The notes under the pieces are model-generated. The model did no database searches. It was not told the DNA's origin and was given only the letters and a program-made list of their open reading frames with translations. The translations under genes were made by a program, and so were the position numbers. Positions 39,317-48,730 of a stretch of 64,000 nucleotides of DNA are shown one piece after another (the stretch's first letter is position 1; each line of letters begins with the position of its first letter). Source of the DNA: Methanothermobacter sp. (GTDB lineage Archaea > Methanobacteriota > Methanobacteria > Methanobacteriales > DSM-23052); the NCBI GenBank assembly GCA_030055615.1, contig JASFYN010000004.1, positions 1 through 64,000 on the forward strand. The letters run 5' to 3'.

Positions 39317-39697
39317 GATCATAATTGACACAAATTTTTTATGATACCATTCCAGTTCAAGGTAGATATCATCTCTGAACTGGAAAGAATAGCACCCAAT
39401 GGCGAATTTATCATCCCATCATTCGTAATAGACGAACTCAAAAAGATTAAAATGAAATCCAAGGGGAAAGATAGGATCGCCGCGCGGATAGCCTTAAAAT
39501 TAGCAGAAAAGGGGCCTTTCAAGATCGTCAACCTCCCCTTAGGTAAGGATGAAAGTGTGGATGACGCACTAATACGCTTATCAGATATACTCTGCACAAA
39601 TGATAAAGAACTCAGAAGAAAAGCACGCAGAAAAGGCGTGCCAGTCATATACTTGCGACAGAAAAAATATCTCACTATCAACGGATACATTTCATAA
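39300..39697 (+). CDS. PIN-domain nuclease (Fcf1/VapC-like), broken by one base in a T-run
   Basis: Small PIN protein conserved next to aif2g. The continuous frame 39341-39697 lacks the N-terminal catalytic Asp. In another frame, ATG 39300 reads [13 protein letters not shown] and then meets a stop after the TTTTTT run at 39335-39340; adding one T joins it to [16 protein letters not shown], giving 132 residues with the first metal Asp (IIIDTN), PSFVIDELK and [23 protein letters not shown]. Thus one T appears missing, by sequencing error or mutation. GGAGGCTGATAGG supplies a ribosome binding site before 39300. Role probably in rRNA or RNA processing; inferred from PIN families. Confidence 0.82.
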
Positions 39698-39721
39698 AAA
39701 GGATAATTGGAGGAGTAGAAT

Positions 39722-40252
39722 ATGAATCTCTGGAAAAATATTAGACCGGGGCCGTCAATCCCCGAGATTGTATATGCCATAATCGAAATACCGAAAGGTT
39801 CGAGGAACAAGTACGAATATGACAAGGACCTAGAAGCCTTTTCACTTGACAGGGTATTATATTCACCATTCTTCTACCCTGCAGATTATGGTATAATACC
39901 ACAGACACTCTACGATGACGGGGATCCAATGGACATCCTCGTACTCATAGATGAGGCCACATTCCCTGGTTGCATCATTGAATCAAGGCCAATAGGATTG
40001 ATGAGGATGATTGACAGTGGTGATCAGGACGATAAAATACTCGCAGTACCTGTCAAAGATCCCCATTATAAGGATGTGAATGATATCAGTGATATCCACC
40101 CACACATCCTCAAGGAGATAGCCCACTTCTTCAAGGAATACAAGAAACTCGAAGATAAAAATACTGAAATAATAGGATGGGAAGGCCGTCAAAAGGCATT
40201 AGATGCGGTCACCCACTCAGTAGAATTATACAAAGAAAAATACCTAGAATAA
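39722..40252 (+). CDS. ppa: Inorganic pyrophosphatase, family I
   Basis: Hydrolyses pyrophosphate with Mg. 176 residues: VYAIIEIPKGSRNKYEYDK, SPFFYPADYGIIPQTLYDDGDPMDILVL (the D-x-x-D-P-x-D metal motif), DDKILAVPVKDPHY and HFFKEYKKLE. ATG behind GGAGGAG, 24 bases after the PIN gene, within the information-processing run. Confidence 0.97.
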   Translation: MNLWKNIRPGPSIPEIVYAIIEIPKGSRNKYEYDKDLEAFSLDRVLYSPFFYPADYGIIPQTLYDDGDPMDILVLIDEATFPGCIIESRPIGLMRMIDSGDQDDKILAVPVKDPHYKDVNDISDIHPHILKEIAHFFKEYKKLEDKNTEIIGWEGRQKALDAVTHSVELYKEKYLE

Positions 40253-40272
40253 GTTTTGGATAGGGGGATACC

Positions 40273-40824
40273 TTGTACTATAAGACAAAGATCATAGACA
40301 CGGTTAGAATACCACCACACCGGTTTGAAGAACCCCTAGAAGAGGTTACATTCGACATACTCAACGAAACCTATGTAGGTAAAATGGACAAGAAACTTGG
40401 ACAGATGCTCACAGTAATAGACATAGAGGACATAGGAATAGGCAAAGTTATAATGGGTGACGGGGCTGCCTATCATGAGGTAACATTTAACGCACTCTTC
40501 TTCAAACCAGAACTCCAGGAAGTGGTAGAGGGCGAAGTGATTGAGATAGCTGAGTTCGGCGCATTCGTTAGGATAGGGCCCATGGATGGTCTAGTCCATG
40601 TTTCACAGGTTACAGATGATTTCATAACATATGATGCCAAGAAGCGCGTACTAGTCGGTAAAGAGACTAACAGGAGACTCGAAGAAGGCAACCGTGTGAG
40701 GGCTAGGATAGTTTCATTAAGCCTTAAAGAGGAAGGTAAGATAAAGATAGGCCTCACCATGAGACAACCAGGACTTGGAAGGCTTGAATGGATCGAAGAA
40801 GAGAAGAGGAAGAGTAAAAAATGA
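40273..40824 (+). CDS. rpoE1: RNA polymerase subunit E' (Rpo7)
   Basis: Subunit of the RNA polymerase stalk that binds emerging RNA. 183 residues from a TTG behind GGGGGAT. N-terminal RNP-like half ([23 protein letters not shown]) and C-terminal S1 domain ([27 protein letters not shown]). Overlaps spt4 by four bases (ATGA). Confidence 0.97.
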   Translation: MYYKTKIIDTVRIPPHRFEEPLEEVTFDILNETYVGKMDKKLGQMLTVIDIEDIGIGKVIMGDGAAYHEVTFNALFFKPELQEVVEGEVIEIAEFGAFVRIGPMDGLVHVSQVTDDFITYDAKKRVLVGKETNRRLEEGNRVRARIVSLSLKEEGKIKIGLTMRQPGLGRLEWIEEEKRKSKK

Positions 40825-41003
40825 CACTCAAAGCTTGCACTAAATGTAAAAGGATTACAGAAGAAGAACGTTGCCCAGATTGTGGAGGGTTAACATCCAC
40901 CAACTGGAGTGGAGTGCTAATCATAATCAACCCTGAAAAGTCTAGGATAGCCAAGGAATTATCAATTAACAAACCTGGTGAATATGCGTTGAGGGTCAGA
41001 TAA
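40821..41003 (+). CDS. spt4: Transcription elongation factor Spt4 (RpoE'')
   Basis: 60-residue zinc protein that pairs with Spt5 to keep RNA polymerase processive. Zinc cysteines: [10 protein letters not shown] and [32 protein letters not shown] is the conserved core. Start overlaps rpoE1; the next gene begins one base after its stop. Confidence 0.95.
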   Translation: MTLKACTKCKRITEEERCPDCGGLTSTNWSGVLIIINPEKSRIAKELSINKPGEYALRVR

Positions 41004-41004
41004 A

Positions 41005-41511
41005 GTGTTAATCCTACCAAGAAAATTAAGGGGAAAATTAAAGGAACCATTCGGGAGATTATACCCCTCACCCATGGATGCGCCCATACCAGAGGGTGCA
41101 TTTATAATCTCAGTGGGTGATGTTACAACACATAGACTACTCCAGGCAGGTTTAAAACCTCATTTGGCCATAATAGATAAACGCGTTCAGAGAAGAGCTT
41201 CAAAATACGAGATTAGATATGATGCTAAAATTTTAAAATGTGAAAATCCTCCTGGCACTATAACAGATGAACTCTGGACCACTATAAAAAAGGCTATCAA
41301 ATCTGATGATAATTTCCTTATCATAGTAGATGGTGAGGAAGACCTTGCAGTTTTACCAGCAATCATATTAGCACCAGCAAATGCTATTATATTGTATGGG
41401 CAACCCAATGAAGGGGTTGTACTAGTCAAAGCAGAAAAAATGAAGCAAAAAGCAGAAAAGATAATTAGAGAATTCAAGGAGGTAAGAGCAGATGGAAATC
41501 AGAATAACTGA
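41005..41511 (+). CDS. GTP-dependent dephospho-CoA kinase (DUF359)
   Basis: Archaeal last step of coenzyme A synthesis, using GTP. 168 residues with ILPRKLRGKLKEPFGRLYP, FIISVGDVTTHRLLQAGLKPHLAIIDKRVQR, and VDGEEDLAVLPAIILAPANAIILYGQPNEGVV, all typical for the family. GTG start directly behind spt4. The 3' end overlaps S24e by 20 bases. Confidence 0.92.
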   Translation: MLILPRKLRGKLKEPFGRLYPSPMDAPIPEGAFIISVGDVTTHRLLQAGLKPHLAIIDKRVQRRASKYEIRYDAKILKCENPPGTITDELWTTIKKAIKSDDNFLIIVDGEEDLAVLPAIILAPANAIILYGQPNEGVVLVKAEKMKQKAEKIIREFKEVRADGNQNN

Positions 41512-41797
41512 TGAAAAGGAGAACCCGCTCCTTTCAAGGACTGAGATAAAATTTGAATGTTTATACCAGGGAGAGCCAACACCAAAAATACTCGAAGTTA
41601 AAAAGAAACTAGTCGCCATGCTAGATTCTGATAAAGATCTCCTTGTTGTAGACACCCTAAGACCCTACTTTGGAGAGGGTAAAGCCAAAGGATATGCTAA
41701 GCTCTACCAGGACAAGAAAGCACTAGAAGAGATCGAACCAAAACATGTCATAGAAAAGAACTTAGAGGAGAAAATGGAAACCGGGGGAGAAGAATGA
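41492..41797 (+). CDS. rps24e: Ribosomal protein S24e
   Basis: 101 residues; [21 protein letters not shown] and [26 protein letters not shown] are diagnostic of S24e. It begins inside the dephospho-CoA kinase gene behind GGAGGTAAGAGCAG and overlaps S27ae at ATGA. Confidence 0.95.
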   Translation: MEIRITDEKENPLLSRTEIKFECLYQGEPTPKILEVKKKLVAMLDSDKDLLVVDTLRPYFGEGKAKGYAKLYQDKKALEEIEPKHVIEKNLEEKMETGGEE

Positions 41798-41946
41798 GCA
41801 AATATAAATTATATGAAGTTAAAGATGACAAGATCAAGAGGAAAAACCCATTCTGTCCTAGATGTTCAAGCGGAGTTTTCATGGCCGACCATGGGGACAG
41901 ATACGCGTGTGGAAGGTGTGGATACACCCAATGGAAAAACAGGTAG
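41794..41946 (+). CDS. rps27ae: Ribosomal protein S27ae
   Basis: 50-residue zinc-ribbon protein: [20 protein letters not shown] and [14 protein letters not shown] give the four cysteines. The start ATG overlaps the S24e stop. Short length is normal for archaeal S27ae, which lacks the ubiquitin part found in eukaryotes. argH follows after 15 bases. Confidence 0.95.
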   Translation: MSKYKLYEVKDDKIKRKNPFCPRCSSGVFMADHGDRYACGRCGYTQWKNR

Positions 41947-41961
41947 AGGGATGGAGGATAA

Positions 41962-43383
41962 TTGAACCTTAGAGGAGGCAGATTGCAAAAAAGGATGGAT
42001 GAAGAAGCTGCCAAATTCACATCATCCCTAAAATTCGACCAACACATATTCTACGCTGATATAAAATGTAACATAGCCCACACTAGGATGCTAGCCCAAG
42101 AGGGGATAATCAGCAAAAAAACAGCTAATAAGATAATAAAAGCCCTAGAAGAACTTGAAAGAGAAGGTATAGAAGCCCTAAACTTGGATCCGTCAGTTGA
42201 AGACATCCACATGGCCATAGAAGAATATGTCACAGAAAGGATAGGGGAAGAAGCCGGTTTCATGCACACAGGGAAATCAAGAAATGACCAAGTAGCAACA
42301 GACCTCAGACTCGCCCTCAAAGAAAAAATACGAGAAATACAAAAAGAACTATTAAATTTCATGCAACTTTTAGTTAGGATGGCAGAGGACCATAAAGAGA
42401 CTATCATGGTAGGCTACACACACCTTCAACACGCCCAGGTTACCACTTTTGCACACCACTTACTCGCATATGCCCATGCTTTTAAGAGAGATTATGAACG
42501 TCTAAAGGATACTTATAGGCGAGTTGATGTTAACCCTCTGGGTTCCGCGGCTTTGACAACAACTAGCTTCCCAATAAACAGAAAACTTACAACAAGATTA
42601 CTAGGATTCAGTGATTACATGGAAAATTCAATGGATGCTGTAAGTAGCCGGGACTTCATAGCAGAGACCATATTCGACCTTTCAATGACAGCTGCGAACT
42701 TGAGCAGGATCTGTGAAGAGATAATACTCTGGAGCACCTACGAGTTCAATTTGATCGAATTGGCTGACGAATTCTCATCAACATCATCTATAATGCCTCA
42801 GAAAAAGAACCCGGATGTTGCTGAGATAGCCAGGGCCAGAACATCAAATCTTTATGGTAATCTTATGAGTGTCCTTGGAATCCTGAAGGGTTTACCATAT
42901 ACTTATAATCGTGATCTTCAGGAGATCACACCACATCTCTGGGATGCTGTTGAGACATGTTATGATATGATCCATGTAGTTAGGAGGATGCTATCAACGG
43001 TTAAAGTGGACAGGGAGAGGGGCTTTGAACTTGCACTTTCCAATTTCGCCACGGCAACCGACCTTGCAGATGCTATTGTGAAAGAGAAGAAAATCCCCTT
43101 TAGAACAGCCCATAAAATCGTGGGACGCCTCATCAACCATCTTATAAATGAGGGTTTAAGTTTGTTAAGTGTTGATTCTAGCCTACTGGACAAGATTAGC
43201 GAAGAGGTTGCTGGGGAAAAACTCGAATTGGATGATGATATTATAAGAAGGGTTCTTGACCCCATGGAAAACGTCAAGGCACGGAATGTCCCGGGGGGTC
43301 CCTCTCCTAGAATGGTGGAGGCGGCTATCAAAAAGTTGAAAGCTTATATTAAGGATGAGCTTAAATCAATAACCTCATCATAA
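41962..43383 (+). CDS. argH: Argininosuccinate lyase
   Basis: Splits argininosuccinate to arginine and fumarate. 473 residues from a TTG behind GGAGGATAA. Fumarase superfamily signatures: [53 protein letters not shown] and the catalytic loop [14 protein letters not shown]. It ends the plus-strand run that began with L7Ae. Confidence 0.97.
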   Translation: MNLRGGRLQKRMDEEAAKFTSSLKFDQHIFYADIKCNIAHTRMLAQEGIISKKTANKIIKALEELEREGIEALNLDPSVEDIHMAIEEYVTERIGEEAGFMHTGKSRNDQVATDLRLALKEKIREIQKELLNFMQLLVRMAEDHKETIMVGYTHLQHAQVTTFAHHLLAYAHAFKRDYERLKDTYRRVDVNPLGSAALTTTSFPINRKLTTRLLGFSDYMENSMDAVSSRDFIAETIFDLSMTAANLSRICEEIILWSTYEFNLIELADEFSSTSSIMPQKKNPDVAEIARARTSNLYGNLMSVLGILKGLPYTYNRDLQEITPHLWDAVETCYDMIHVVRRMLSTVKVDRERGFELALSNFATATDLADAIVKEKKIPFRTAHKIVGRLINHLINEGLSLLSVDSSLLDKISEEVAGEKLELDDDIIRRVLDPMENVKARNVPGGPSPRMVEAAIKKLKAYIKDELKSITSS

Positions 43384-43417
43384 TCTATATATACGGCATA
43401 TTATCTTATTATATTGT

Positions 43418-43558
43418 ATGGAAGGGAAAACAGATCACCGACTAATAGGGCTTGTTGCGATAATCATAGGCATATTAATGATAATATACCCTTATCTTGT
43501 AGGTTACCTTGTAGGTATTTTCTTGATTGTCTATGGTATATTAAAGTTCTTTGAATAG
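43418..43558 (+). CDS. Small membrane protein, 46 residues (DUF3096-like)
   Basis: ATG 43418 to TAG 43558: a short charged N-terminus, then two hydrophobic segments separated by a proline/tyrosine turn (LIGLVAIIIGILMIIYP and LVGYLVGIFLIVYGIL), as in the DUF3096 family of two-helix peptides. A TATA-like CTATATATAC lies about 35 bases upstream, after argH. The end overlaps the convergent PP-loop gene by 18 bases. Function unknown. Confidence 0.65.
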   Translation: MEGKTDHRLIGLVAIIIGILMIIYPYLVGYLVGIFLIVYGILKFFE

Positions 43559-44548
43559 GCCCATGATAAGGGTTAGCGCCTCTCCAGGTTCTAATATTCC
43601 GGCGCGTGTCTCTCTTAATATTCTCTGTATTGAGTATTGTCTAAGATGTGGGAATTTTTTGTGGACTTCTCCTAGGAGGGGACACCCGAAAACTTGATAT
43701 CCTTTGATATTGAATCGTGAAACTACACTTTTTACTTCTTGTTTAGATGCTGCGAGAAGGGCTGGAAGGTTCAATCTTAGGATACCATCTTCTAAATTTA
43801 CAGCCTGGGATGATGTGGGTAGTAAATCGCCGAATATTACAATTTTAGTATGCTGATTCCTTACATAATCTATTATTTTATCATTTATTTTCTTGGAGCA
43901 TCTCCCACATGGGTGGAATCTCCCCTCAAGGGCTTCTTTTATAATATCTGAAAAATCAGCTTTAATATATTCGTGTTTTATCTTCAATATTTTGGATAGT
44001 CTTTTTATGTTTTCTTTAACGTGTCTTGGTAGTATTATGCTCCCAGGGTCTACTGTCACGGCTTTTACGTTAAAACCAAGGTTTTTTGCGATTATTGCGG
44101 AAAAACTGCTGTCAACTCCACCAGATAATGCTACTATAATTTCTCCGTTTAAATCTTCAATTTTATACTCCAGAAGATCGAATTCTGGGATTTTTCCCAG
44201 TCTTTCTTGGAGAAGATCCCTGAAAACCTTTAATTGGTCTGAGAATATTCCCTTTTTTATTAAGGATTCTATTTTATCTAGTGAAAGTTTCATCCTATAT
44301 CTTTTTAGGAGTATATCAGTATAGGCTTCAACATGGACTCTGCCAACTCCAAGGGCTTCTTTAAGCCTACCCGCAACCCATCCACCTTTCCCTATTATAA
44401 CGGATTTATCTGACCTGTCAGGGGCTATTATGATGAGTTCATCTTTTTCTTTGTTAAAAATAGCTTCCTTGATGTTCACATCAACCCTTTCATGGCCTAT
44501 CTCAGCTCTCAGTTCTTCTATCATCTTCTTTAAATATGAGGACTCCAT
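43541..44548 (-). CDS. KH-domain / PP-loop ATPase fusion
   Basis: 335 residues from the ATG at 44548 (an upstream ATG at 44587 would add 13 hydrophobic residues and is less likely). The N-terminal part has a NusA-like KH motif (DKSVIIGKGGWVAGRLKEALG); the second half is an N-type ATP pyrophosphatase with EIIVALSGGVDSSFSAIIA and a CGRCSKK cysteine pair, ending in PGEALTLIMG. PP-loop enzymes with CxxC pairs often modify tRNA, and KH binds RNA, so an RNA-modification role is inferred; the substrate is unknown. Confidence 0.75.
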   Translation of the reverse strand: MESSYLKKMIEELRAEIGHERVDVNIKEAIFNKEKDELIIIAPDRSDKSVIIGKGGWVAGRLKEALGVGRVHVEAYTDILLKRYRMKLSLDKIESLIKKGIFSDQLKVFRDLLQERLGKIPEFDLLEYKIEDLNGEIIVALSGGVDSSFSAIIAKNLGFNVKAVTVDPGSIILPRHVKENIKRLSKILKIKHEYIKADFSDIIKEALEGRFHPCGRCSKKINDKIIDYVRNQHTKIVIFGDLLPTSSQAVNLEDGILRLNLPALLAASKQEVKSVVSRFNIKGYQVFGCPLLGEVHKKFPHLRQYSIQRILRETRAGILEPGEALTLIMGLFKEL

Positions 44549-44649
44549 ATAATATAGTAAGAGGATGATAGGTAATAAATCGAACACCTTAGAAAAAGAA
44601 GATATTATTGGAGTAACTGTCAGATTTTATAATGGAGGGCTAAATTGTA

Positions 44650-45258
44650 ATGCCAGATATTAGAAGCCTTCTTTTTGGGGATAGGGAAGAAGAATGGATC
44701 CGTAAAAGGGAAACAGAGAATATAATAATAGGTTATGGTTATAAGAAGTTCAGTAAGCCCCCGATTATAGGTAAAAACCCCCTTATAAGATCTAATACTG
44801 TCATCTATAATGATGTGATTATTGGAGACAATCTACGGACAGGCCATAATGTATTGATCAGGGAGAAAACAACAATTGGAGATGATGTCCTTATAGGTAC
44901 TAATACTGTCATCGAGGGACATTCTAAGATTGGGGATAATGTTAGTATACAATCAAATGTTTATTTGCCGAAAAAAAGTTACATCGAGGATAATGTTTTC
45001 ATAGGACCATGCGCTTGTTTCACCAATGACAGATACCCAGTAAGGGTTAAATATAAACTTAAAGGTCCTATAATAAGGAAAGGGGCATCCATAGGAGCTA
45101 ACACGACTTTTCTCTCAAATATTGAGGTTGGAGAGGGGGCTATAGTAGCTGCTGGTGCTGTTGTAACAAGGAATGTGCCACCATGGTCACTTGCCATAGG
45201 AGCCCCTGCAAAAATCAAAGCATTACCAAAAAAACTAAAAGTACTCAACAGAATATAA
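44650..45258 (+). CDS. Left-handed beta-helix acyltransferase family protein
   Basis: 202 residues. After a 25-residue charged lead the protein consists of hexapeptide repeats: [56 protein letters not shown], then [45 protein letters not shown], the classic ending of sugar O/N-acetyltransferases. It probably acetylates a nucleotide sugar or similar. No glycan genes are adjacent, so the substrate stays open. Confidence 0.85.
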   Translation: MPDIRSLLFGDREEEWIRKRETENIIIGYGYKKFSKPPIIGKNPLIRSNTVIYNDVIIGDNLRTGHNVLIREKTTIGDDVLIGTNTVIEGHSKIGDNVSIQSNVYLPKKSYIEDNVFIGPCACFTNDRYPVRVKYKLKGPIIRKGASIGANTTFLSNIEVGEGAIVAAGAVVTRNVPPWSLAIGAPAKIKALPKKLKVLNRI

Positions 45259-45272
45259 ATCGATTTAATTGC

Positions 45273-45728
45273 TTATTCCCTTGAATATAATCCTACCATC
45301 TCTGTTTTTTCGATTATATGTCCTTCCATGGCTTCTAAAAGTTCTTCCTTGGACGTTCCAGGCTCAAGGTCGAGGCTTGTGTCAAGGGCATATAATTTGA
45401 AGAAGTATCTGTGCACGCCAGATGGTGGGCATGGACCACCATATCCTATACGTCCAAAATCGTTAAATCCTTGCATGATCCCATTTTCAAATTCTCCAAC
45501 CTTCTCAACGCCCTCGGGGAGACCGTTAAGCTCTGGTGGTATGTTGAATATCAGCCAATGCGTCCAAGTTTTGGATGGTGCATCTGGATCATCTGATATT
45601 AGGGCTAGTGTAACAGTCCCCTCAGGTATATCATCCCAGGTGAGTGGTGGTGAAACATCTTCACCATCGCAAGTATACTTCTTTGGTATTCTCTCCCCAT
45701 CATTAAAGGCACTACTTTTAATCTTCAA
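45273..45728 (-). CDS. YbhB/YbcL (PEBP / Raf-kinase-inhibitor-like) protein
   Basis: 151 residues from the TTG at 45728 behind GGGGGTG. The family pattern is intact: IPKKYTCDGEDVSPPLTWDDIPEGT, LALISDDPDAP ... TWTHWLIFNIPPEL, GYGGPCPPSGVHRYFFKLYALD. The pocket residues DPDAP, H and GPCPPxGxHRY form the anion site. Cytosolic, function unknown in prokaryotes. It is divergent from the P-loop gene over 49 bases and convergent with the acyltransferase gene. Confidence 0.93.
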   Translation of the reverse strand: MKIKSSAFNDGERIPKKYTCDGEDVSPPLTWDDIPEGTVTLALISDDPDAPSKTWTHWLIFNIPPELNGLPEGVEKVGEFENGIMQGFNDFGRIGYGGPCPPSGVHRYFFKLYALDTSLDLEPGTSKEELLEAMEGHIIEKTEMVGLYSRE

Positions 45729-45777
45729 CAAGCACACCCCCACGAATATTATATTATTTTATCCCGATATAATAGTG

Positions 45778-46515
45778 ATGGATCATAAAATAAATGTGCC
45801 TTCGGATAATAAAATTTTTGTTAAGACACAAGCCTACATTAAACTTAAAAGTGTCCTAGAAGATTTAAAGTATAAGAGAGGGAATGTAATACATGTTATA
45901 GGCACCCCCGGGACCGGTAAATCAGCGAACATTTACCATGCCATAGATGAACTCGGACTCAAAGTATATAATGTAGAATGCAACCTTAAAGATTTATCAG
46001 CAACCCCACAAGAAGTCTTCAAGACCATAATAGATGATATAAAAAAGTCATTGGATGTTAAAAGAAAATATGAAGCCTATAGGCGCCTTTCAGACTTTGA
46101 CGCTATTCTCTTCGCTGATAGATTCCATGATAACCATCTTCTGAAAGATGATGTTCATGGTTTCAGCGAATGGACCCTAAAATCGAAGAGAACACCATAC
46201 TTCTATTTGCTCTGCATCAGAGAGTACCTAAAATACAGGGAGATGTTCAAGAATCTTAACATCATATTCCAGACAGCATGGAGACTGAAACTAGGAGATA
46301 GAAAATATGATATTTTCACAGACATCCCCCTACTTTCAGGAATATTCTCAAAAATCCTGGGAACGATATTCACAGTAGTAAGGATAGAATACACACCAAA
46401 AGAGACCATTAAGATCGTGAAGGCACACTTAGACATTGAAGATTGGAAAATAAAAAAATATATTAAAGTGTATGGTTGCAGACCCCGCTACATACTAGAC
46501 AAGTTAAAAGGTTAA
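45778..46515 (+). CDS. P-loop ATPase of unknown role
   Basis: 245 residues from ATG 45778. Walker A is HVIGTPGTGKSANIYHA (about residues 40-56), but no clear DExx Walker B is visible; the region around NLNIIFQTAWRL sits where it would be expected. A long helical middle (KYEAYRRLSDFDAILFADRF) and a C-terminal YGCRPRYILDKL resemble the small archaeal AAA-type ATPases. A long reading frame continues upstream but lies antisense to the PEBP gene and is not coding. UbiA follows 41 bases downstream. Confidence 0.65.
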   Translation: MDHKINVPSDNKIFVKTQAYIKLKSVLEDLKYKRGNVIHVIGTPGTGKSANIYHAIDELGLKVYNVECNLKDLSATPQEVFKTIIDDIKKSLDVKRKYEAYRRLSDFDAILFADRFHDNHLLKDDVHGFSEWTLKSKRTPYFYLLCIREYLKYREMFKNLNIIFQTAWRLKLGDRKYDIFTDIPLLSGIFSKILGTIFTVVRIEYTPKETIKIVKAHLDIEDWKIKKYIKVYGCRPRYILDKLKG

Positions 46516-46556
46516 AAAAATTTTCGTTGCCTCCCACGGGGCATTGGTGGTATAGG

Positions 46557-47354
46557 ATGTTAAAGGCCCTTTTAAGATCAACTAGGATCACTTGGACGGC
46601 TAAGAATATTCACATGTATCTTTTGGCTCTTAGTTATGCACATGAGTATAATCTGGTTTTCAGTCCACTCGAATTCCTCTGGGGGCTTGTCATTGTATCA
46701 ATACTATGGGGTGGACTTTATTCCCTTAACGATCTTACAGATATCGAAGTTGACAAAAGGGACAAGTTGAAATCTAACAGACCGTTCATAGAAGAGAATA
46801 TAAGGCCTGGAATAGTTGTATCCTTTATATCGGCCCTAATAGTATTCTCATTGGTGCTTTCAAACTTTTTAAACCCACTTTTCACTATAATACTCCTCTT
46901 GATGGTTTTAAATCAACTATTATATACTCTACCCCCTTTGAGGTTGAAAGAAACACCCATCGCACCATTGAATAGCACAGCCACGAACAATGTTCTGAGA
47001 TTAGCTTCTGCAAGCATACTATTAGGAGGTTTTTCTATTATCCCAGCCAGTATTTACATTCTAATGTTTACAGCAGGACTAGGAACATATCTCATGTATA
47101 AAGAGAAACTTAAAGAAACAACTATAGTATCTATGATATTCCTCCTGATCTTATATTATGCATATATTAGCCATGATATTAGCATTTCACAGATTCTAAT
47201 AGTAATATTACCATCTTTTATGGCGACCATACCATTATATCTTTCCAATATAACAGATAGAGAGAAGATGGTCAGGATAGCGGATATAACCTATCATAAG
47301 ATGTTATCGGCCTTTTATCTGGCTTGTATAATCATCCTACTTTTTCTAAAATAA
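46557..47354 (+). CDS. UbiA-family prenyltransferase
   Basis: 265 residues with eight or so membrane helices. The Asp-rich site is SLNDLTDIEVDKRDKLKSNRP (NDxxDxxxD), then a second, weaker motif near YLSNITDREKMVR. Family members attach prenyl chains to aromatic or glycerol-phosphate acceptors; geranylgeranylglyceryl phosphate transfer for archaeal lipids is one option. ATG 46557 follows GGTGGTATAGG; an upstream ATG at 46476 overlaps the ATPase gene. Its end overlaps that of the geranylgeranyl reductase by nine bases, tail to tail. Confidence 0.85.
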   Translation: MLKALLRSTRITWTAKNIHMYLLALSYAHEYNLVFSPLEFLWGLVIVSILWGGLYSLNDLTDIEVDKRDKLKSNRPFIEENIRPGIVVSFISALIVFSLVLSNFLNPLFTIILLLMVLNQLLYTLPPLRLKETPIAPLNSTATNNVLRLASASILLGGFSIIPASIYILMFTAGLGTYLMYKEKLKETTIVSMIFLLILYYAYISHDISISQILIVILPSFMATIPLYLSNITDREKMVRIADITYHKMLSAFYLACIIILLFLK

Positions 47355-48527
47355 TTTTCCAAGTTTTAGGAGGGCTTTCGGCGAAACTTTCACCAACTTT
47401 TTAACAAGTTCTGTTGTGCTTATCTTTTCAAATTCCACATCCTTAAAAGCTTCTGCAATTGAGTCAAGTTCCGCGTCATTGAGACTTAACATGTAATCCT
47501 TCACTTTAAGATACTTGTTGATCTCCTTACCTATACTTTCATGGCATAGCTTCTCATATTCCCTAAGTCTTTCCTTTGAAGTGTCACCATCTGCTATGGC
47601 CTTTGCTGCAACTTTACCTGCTAGCATGCCACCTGTCATCCCAGATATTATACCCCCACCTGTGAGTGGGTTGACCTGGCCCGCAGCATCACCTACAACC
47701 ATTAAACCATCAGTTACTAGCCTATTTGGCATTCCACCTACTGGATCTCCTCCTATATTCAATTCCACGGGTTGAGCGTTCTTGGTGGCTGGACAATCCT
47801 CCACGAATTCTAGTAGGTGTTTATATGCACTCTTACTGGTTTTGGTTGAAAGGACGCCGAGTCCGACATTGGCTATATCATCTCCTTTTGGGAATATCCA
47901 AGCATAACCTCCAGGGGCTATGCTCCCGAAATAGAATTCTATGCAATGATTATCCTCCATTTCAACCCCTACCATCTCGAATTGTGCTGCAGATTCCATG
48001 TCCTTTGGTTTAGTGGCTGTGTTGAGACCAGCCCACCTTGCAACCCTTGATTCGGGCCCGTCAGCTGCTATGATTATACTCGCTTTTATCTGGAATTCCT
48101 CCCCCATTGATTCAAGGTTCACGATGTAACCATCATCTTCTTGTTGCAGGCCCCTTGCTAGGGTTTTTATCATTATCTTTGAACCTGCCCTAGCAGCGTC
48201 CATTGCCATGTGCTTGTCAAAAACTTTCCTTTCCAGTATGTATCCAGCCTCTGGGAGTTTTACCTTATCAGATGTTAGCCATACACTGGTACCATTAGGT
48301 GATACAAGGCGCACACCCTCTATTTTCCTTGTTATCCATCGGGGGTTGGGTTTTATCCCGAGGGATTCGAGGCCGCCCATGGAAACCCCCTCTGCACAAC
48401 GTTTAGGAGCGCCTATTTCAGATTTTTTATCTATTAGGATTACATCAGCACCTCCAAGTGCTGCGTGTTTAGCTGCGGTTGAACCGGCCGGGCCGGCGCC
48501 TATTACAAGCACGTCTGTTCTGATCAT
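47346..48527 (-). CDS. Geranylgeranyl reductase family FAD-dependent oxidoreductase
   Basis: 393 residues. FAD site VLVIGAGPAGSTAAKHAA, then KRCAEGVSMGGL, ADGPESRVARWAGL and the second FAD motif VGDAAGQVNPLTGGGIISGMTGG. Family members saturate the geranylgeranyl chains of archaeal ether lipids or of polyprenols; several paralogues occur in methanogens. A ferredoxin gene lies six bases upstream in the same transcript, and ferredoxin is a plausible electron donor. Last gene of the minus-strand kinase/transporter array. Confidence 0.88.
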   Translation of the reverse strand: MIRTDVLVIGAGPAGSTAAKHAALGGADVILIDKKSEIGAPKRCAEGVSMGGLESLGIKPNPRWITRKIEGVRLVSPNGTSVWLTSDKVKLPEAGYILERKVFDKHMAMDAARAGSKIMIKTLARGLQQEDDGYIVNLESMGEEFQIKASIIIAADGPESRVARWAGLNTATKPKDMESAAQFEMVGVEMEDNHCIEFYFGSIAPGGYAWIFPKGDDIANVGLGVLSTKTSKSAYKHLLEFVEDCPATKNAQPVELNIGGDPVGGMPNRLVTDGLMVVGDAAGQVNPLTGGGIISGMTGGMLAGKVAAKAIADGDTSKERLREYEKLCHESIGKEINKYLKVKDYMLSLNDAELDSIAEAFKDVEFEKISTTELVKKLVKVSPKALLKLGKLF

Positions 48528-48533
48528 CTTTTA

Positions 48534-48701
48534 TCACTCCTCTGGTTCAAGAGCCCTTATAGGACATACTTGCATGCAGAGTCTGCAATCTTTACATTCT
48601 TTCTTTGAGAAGATTATGGATGTTTCTTTAACTTCTATGAGGTTTCTGGGGCATACTCCTGCACATTCTCCGCAATACATGCACCAATCGTTAACTTTCA
48701 T
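48534..48701 (-). CDS. Ferredoxin, 2[4Fe-4S] type
   Basis: 55 residues from the ATG at 48701 next to GGGGAGAGGAA. Two cluster motifs: CMYCGECAGVCP (CxxCxxCxxxCP) and CKDCRLCMQVCP. Small bacterial-type ferredoxin; reduced form could drive the adjacent geranylgeranyl reductase. An upstream ATG at 48734 would overlap the end of the preceding gene and is less likely. Confidence 0.9.
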   Translation of the reverse strand: MKVNDWCMYCGECAGVCPRNLIEVKETSIIFSKKECKDCRLCMQVCPIRALEPEE

Positions 48702-48730
48702 TTCCTCTCCCCTCACTCCAATTTTTAGGA

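Noticed and set aside
45328-45777. N-terminal extension of the P-loop ATPase
   Set aside because: It runs antisense through the whole PEBP gene; the ATG at 45778 is a better start with normal protein sequence after it.
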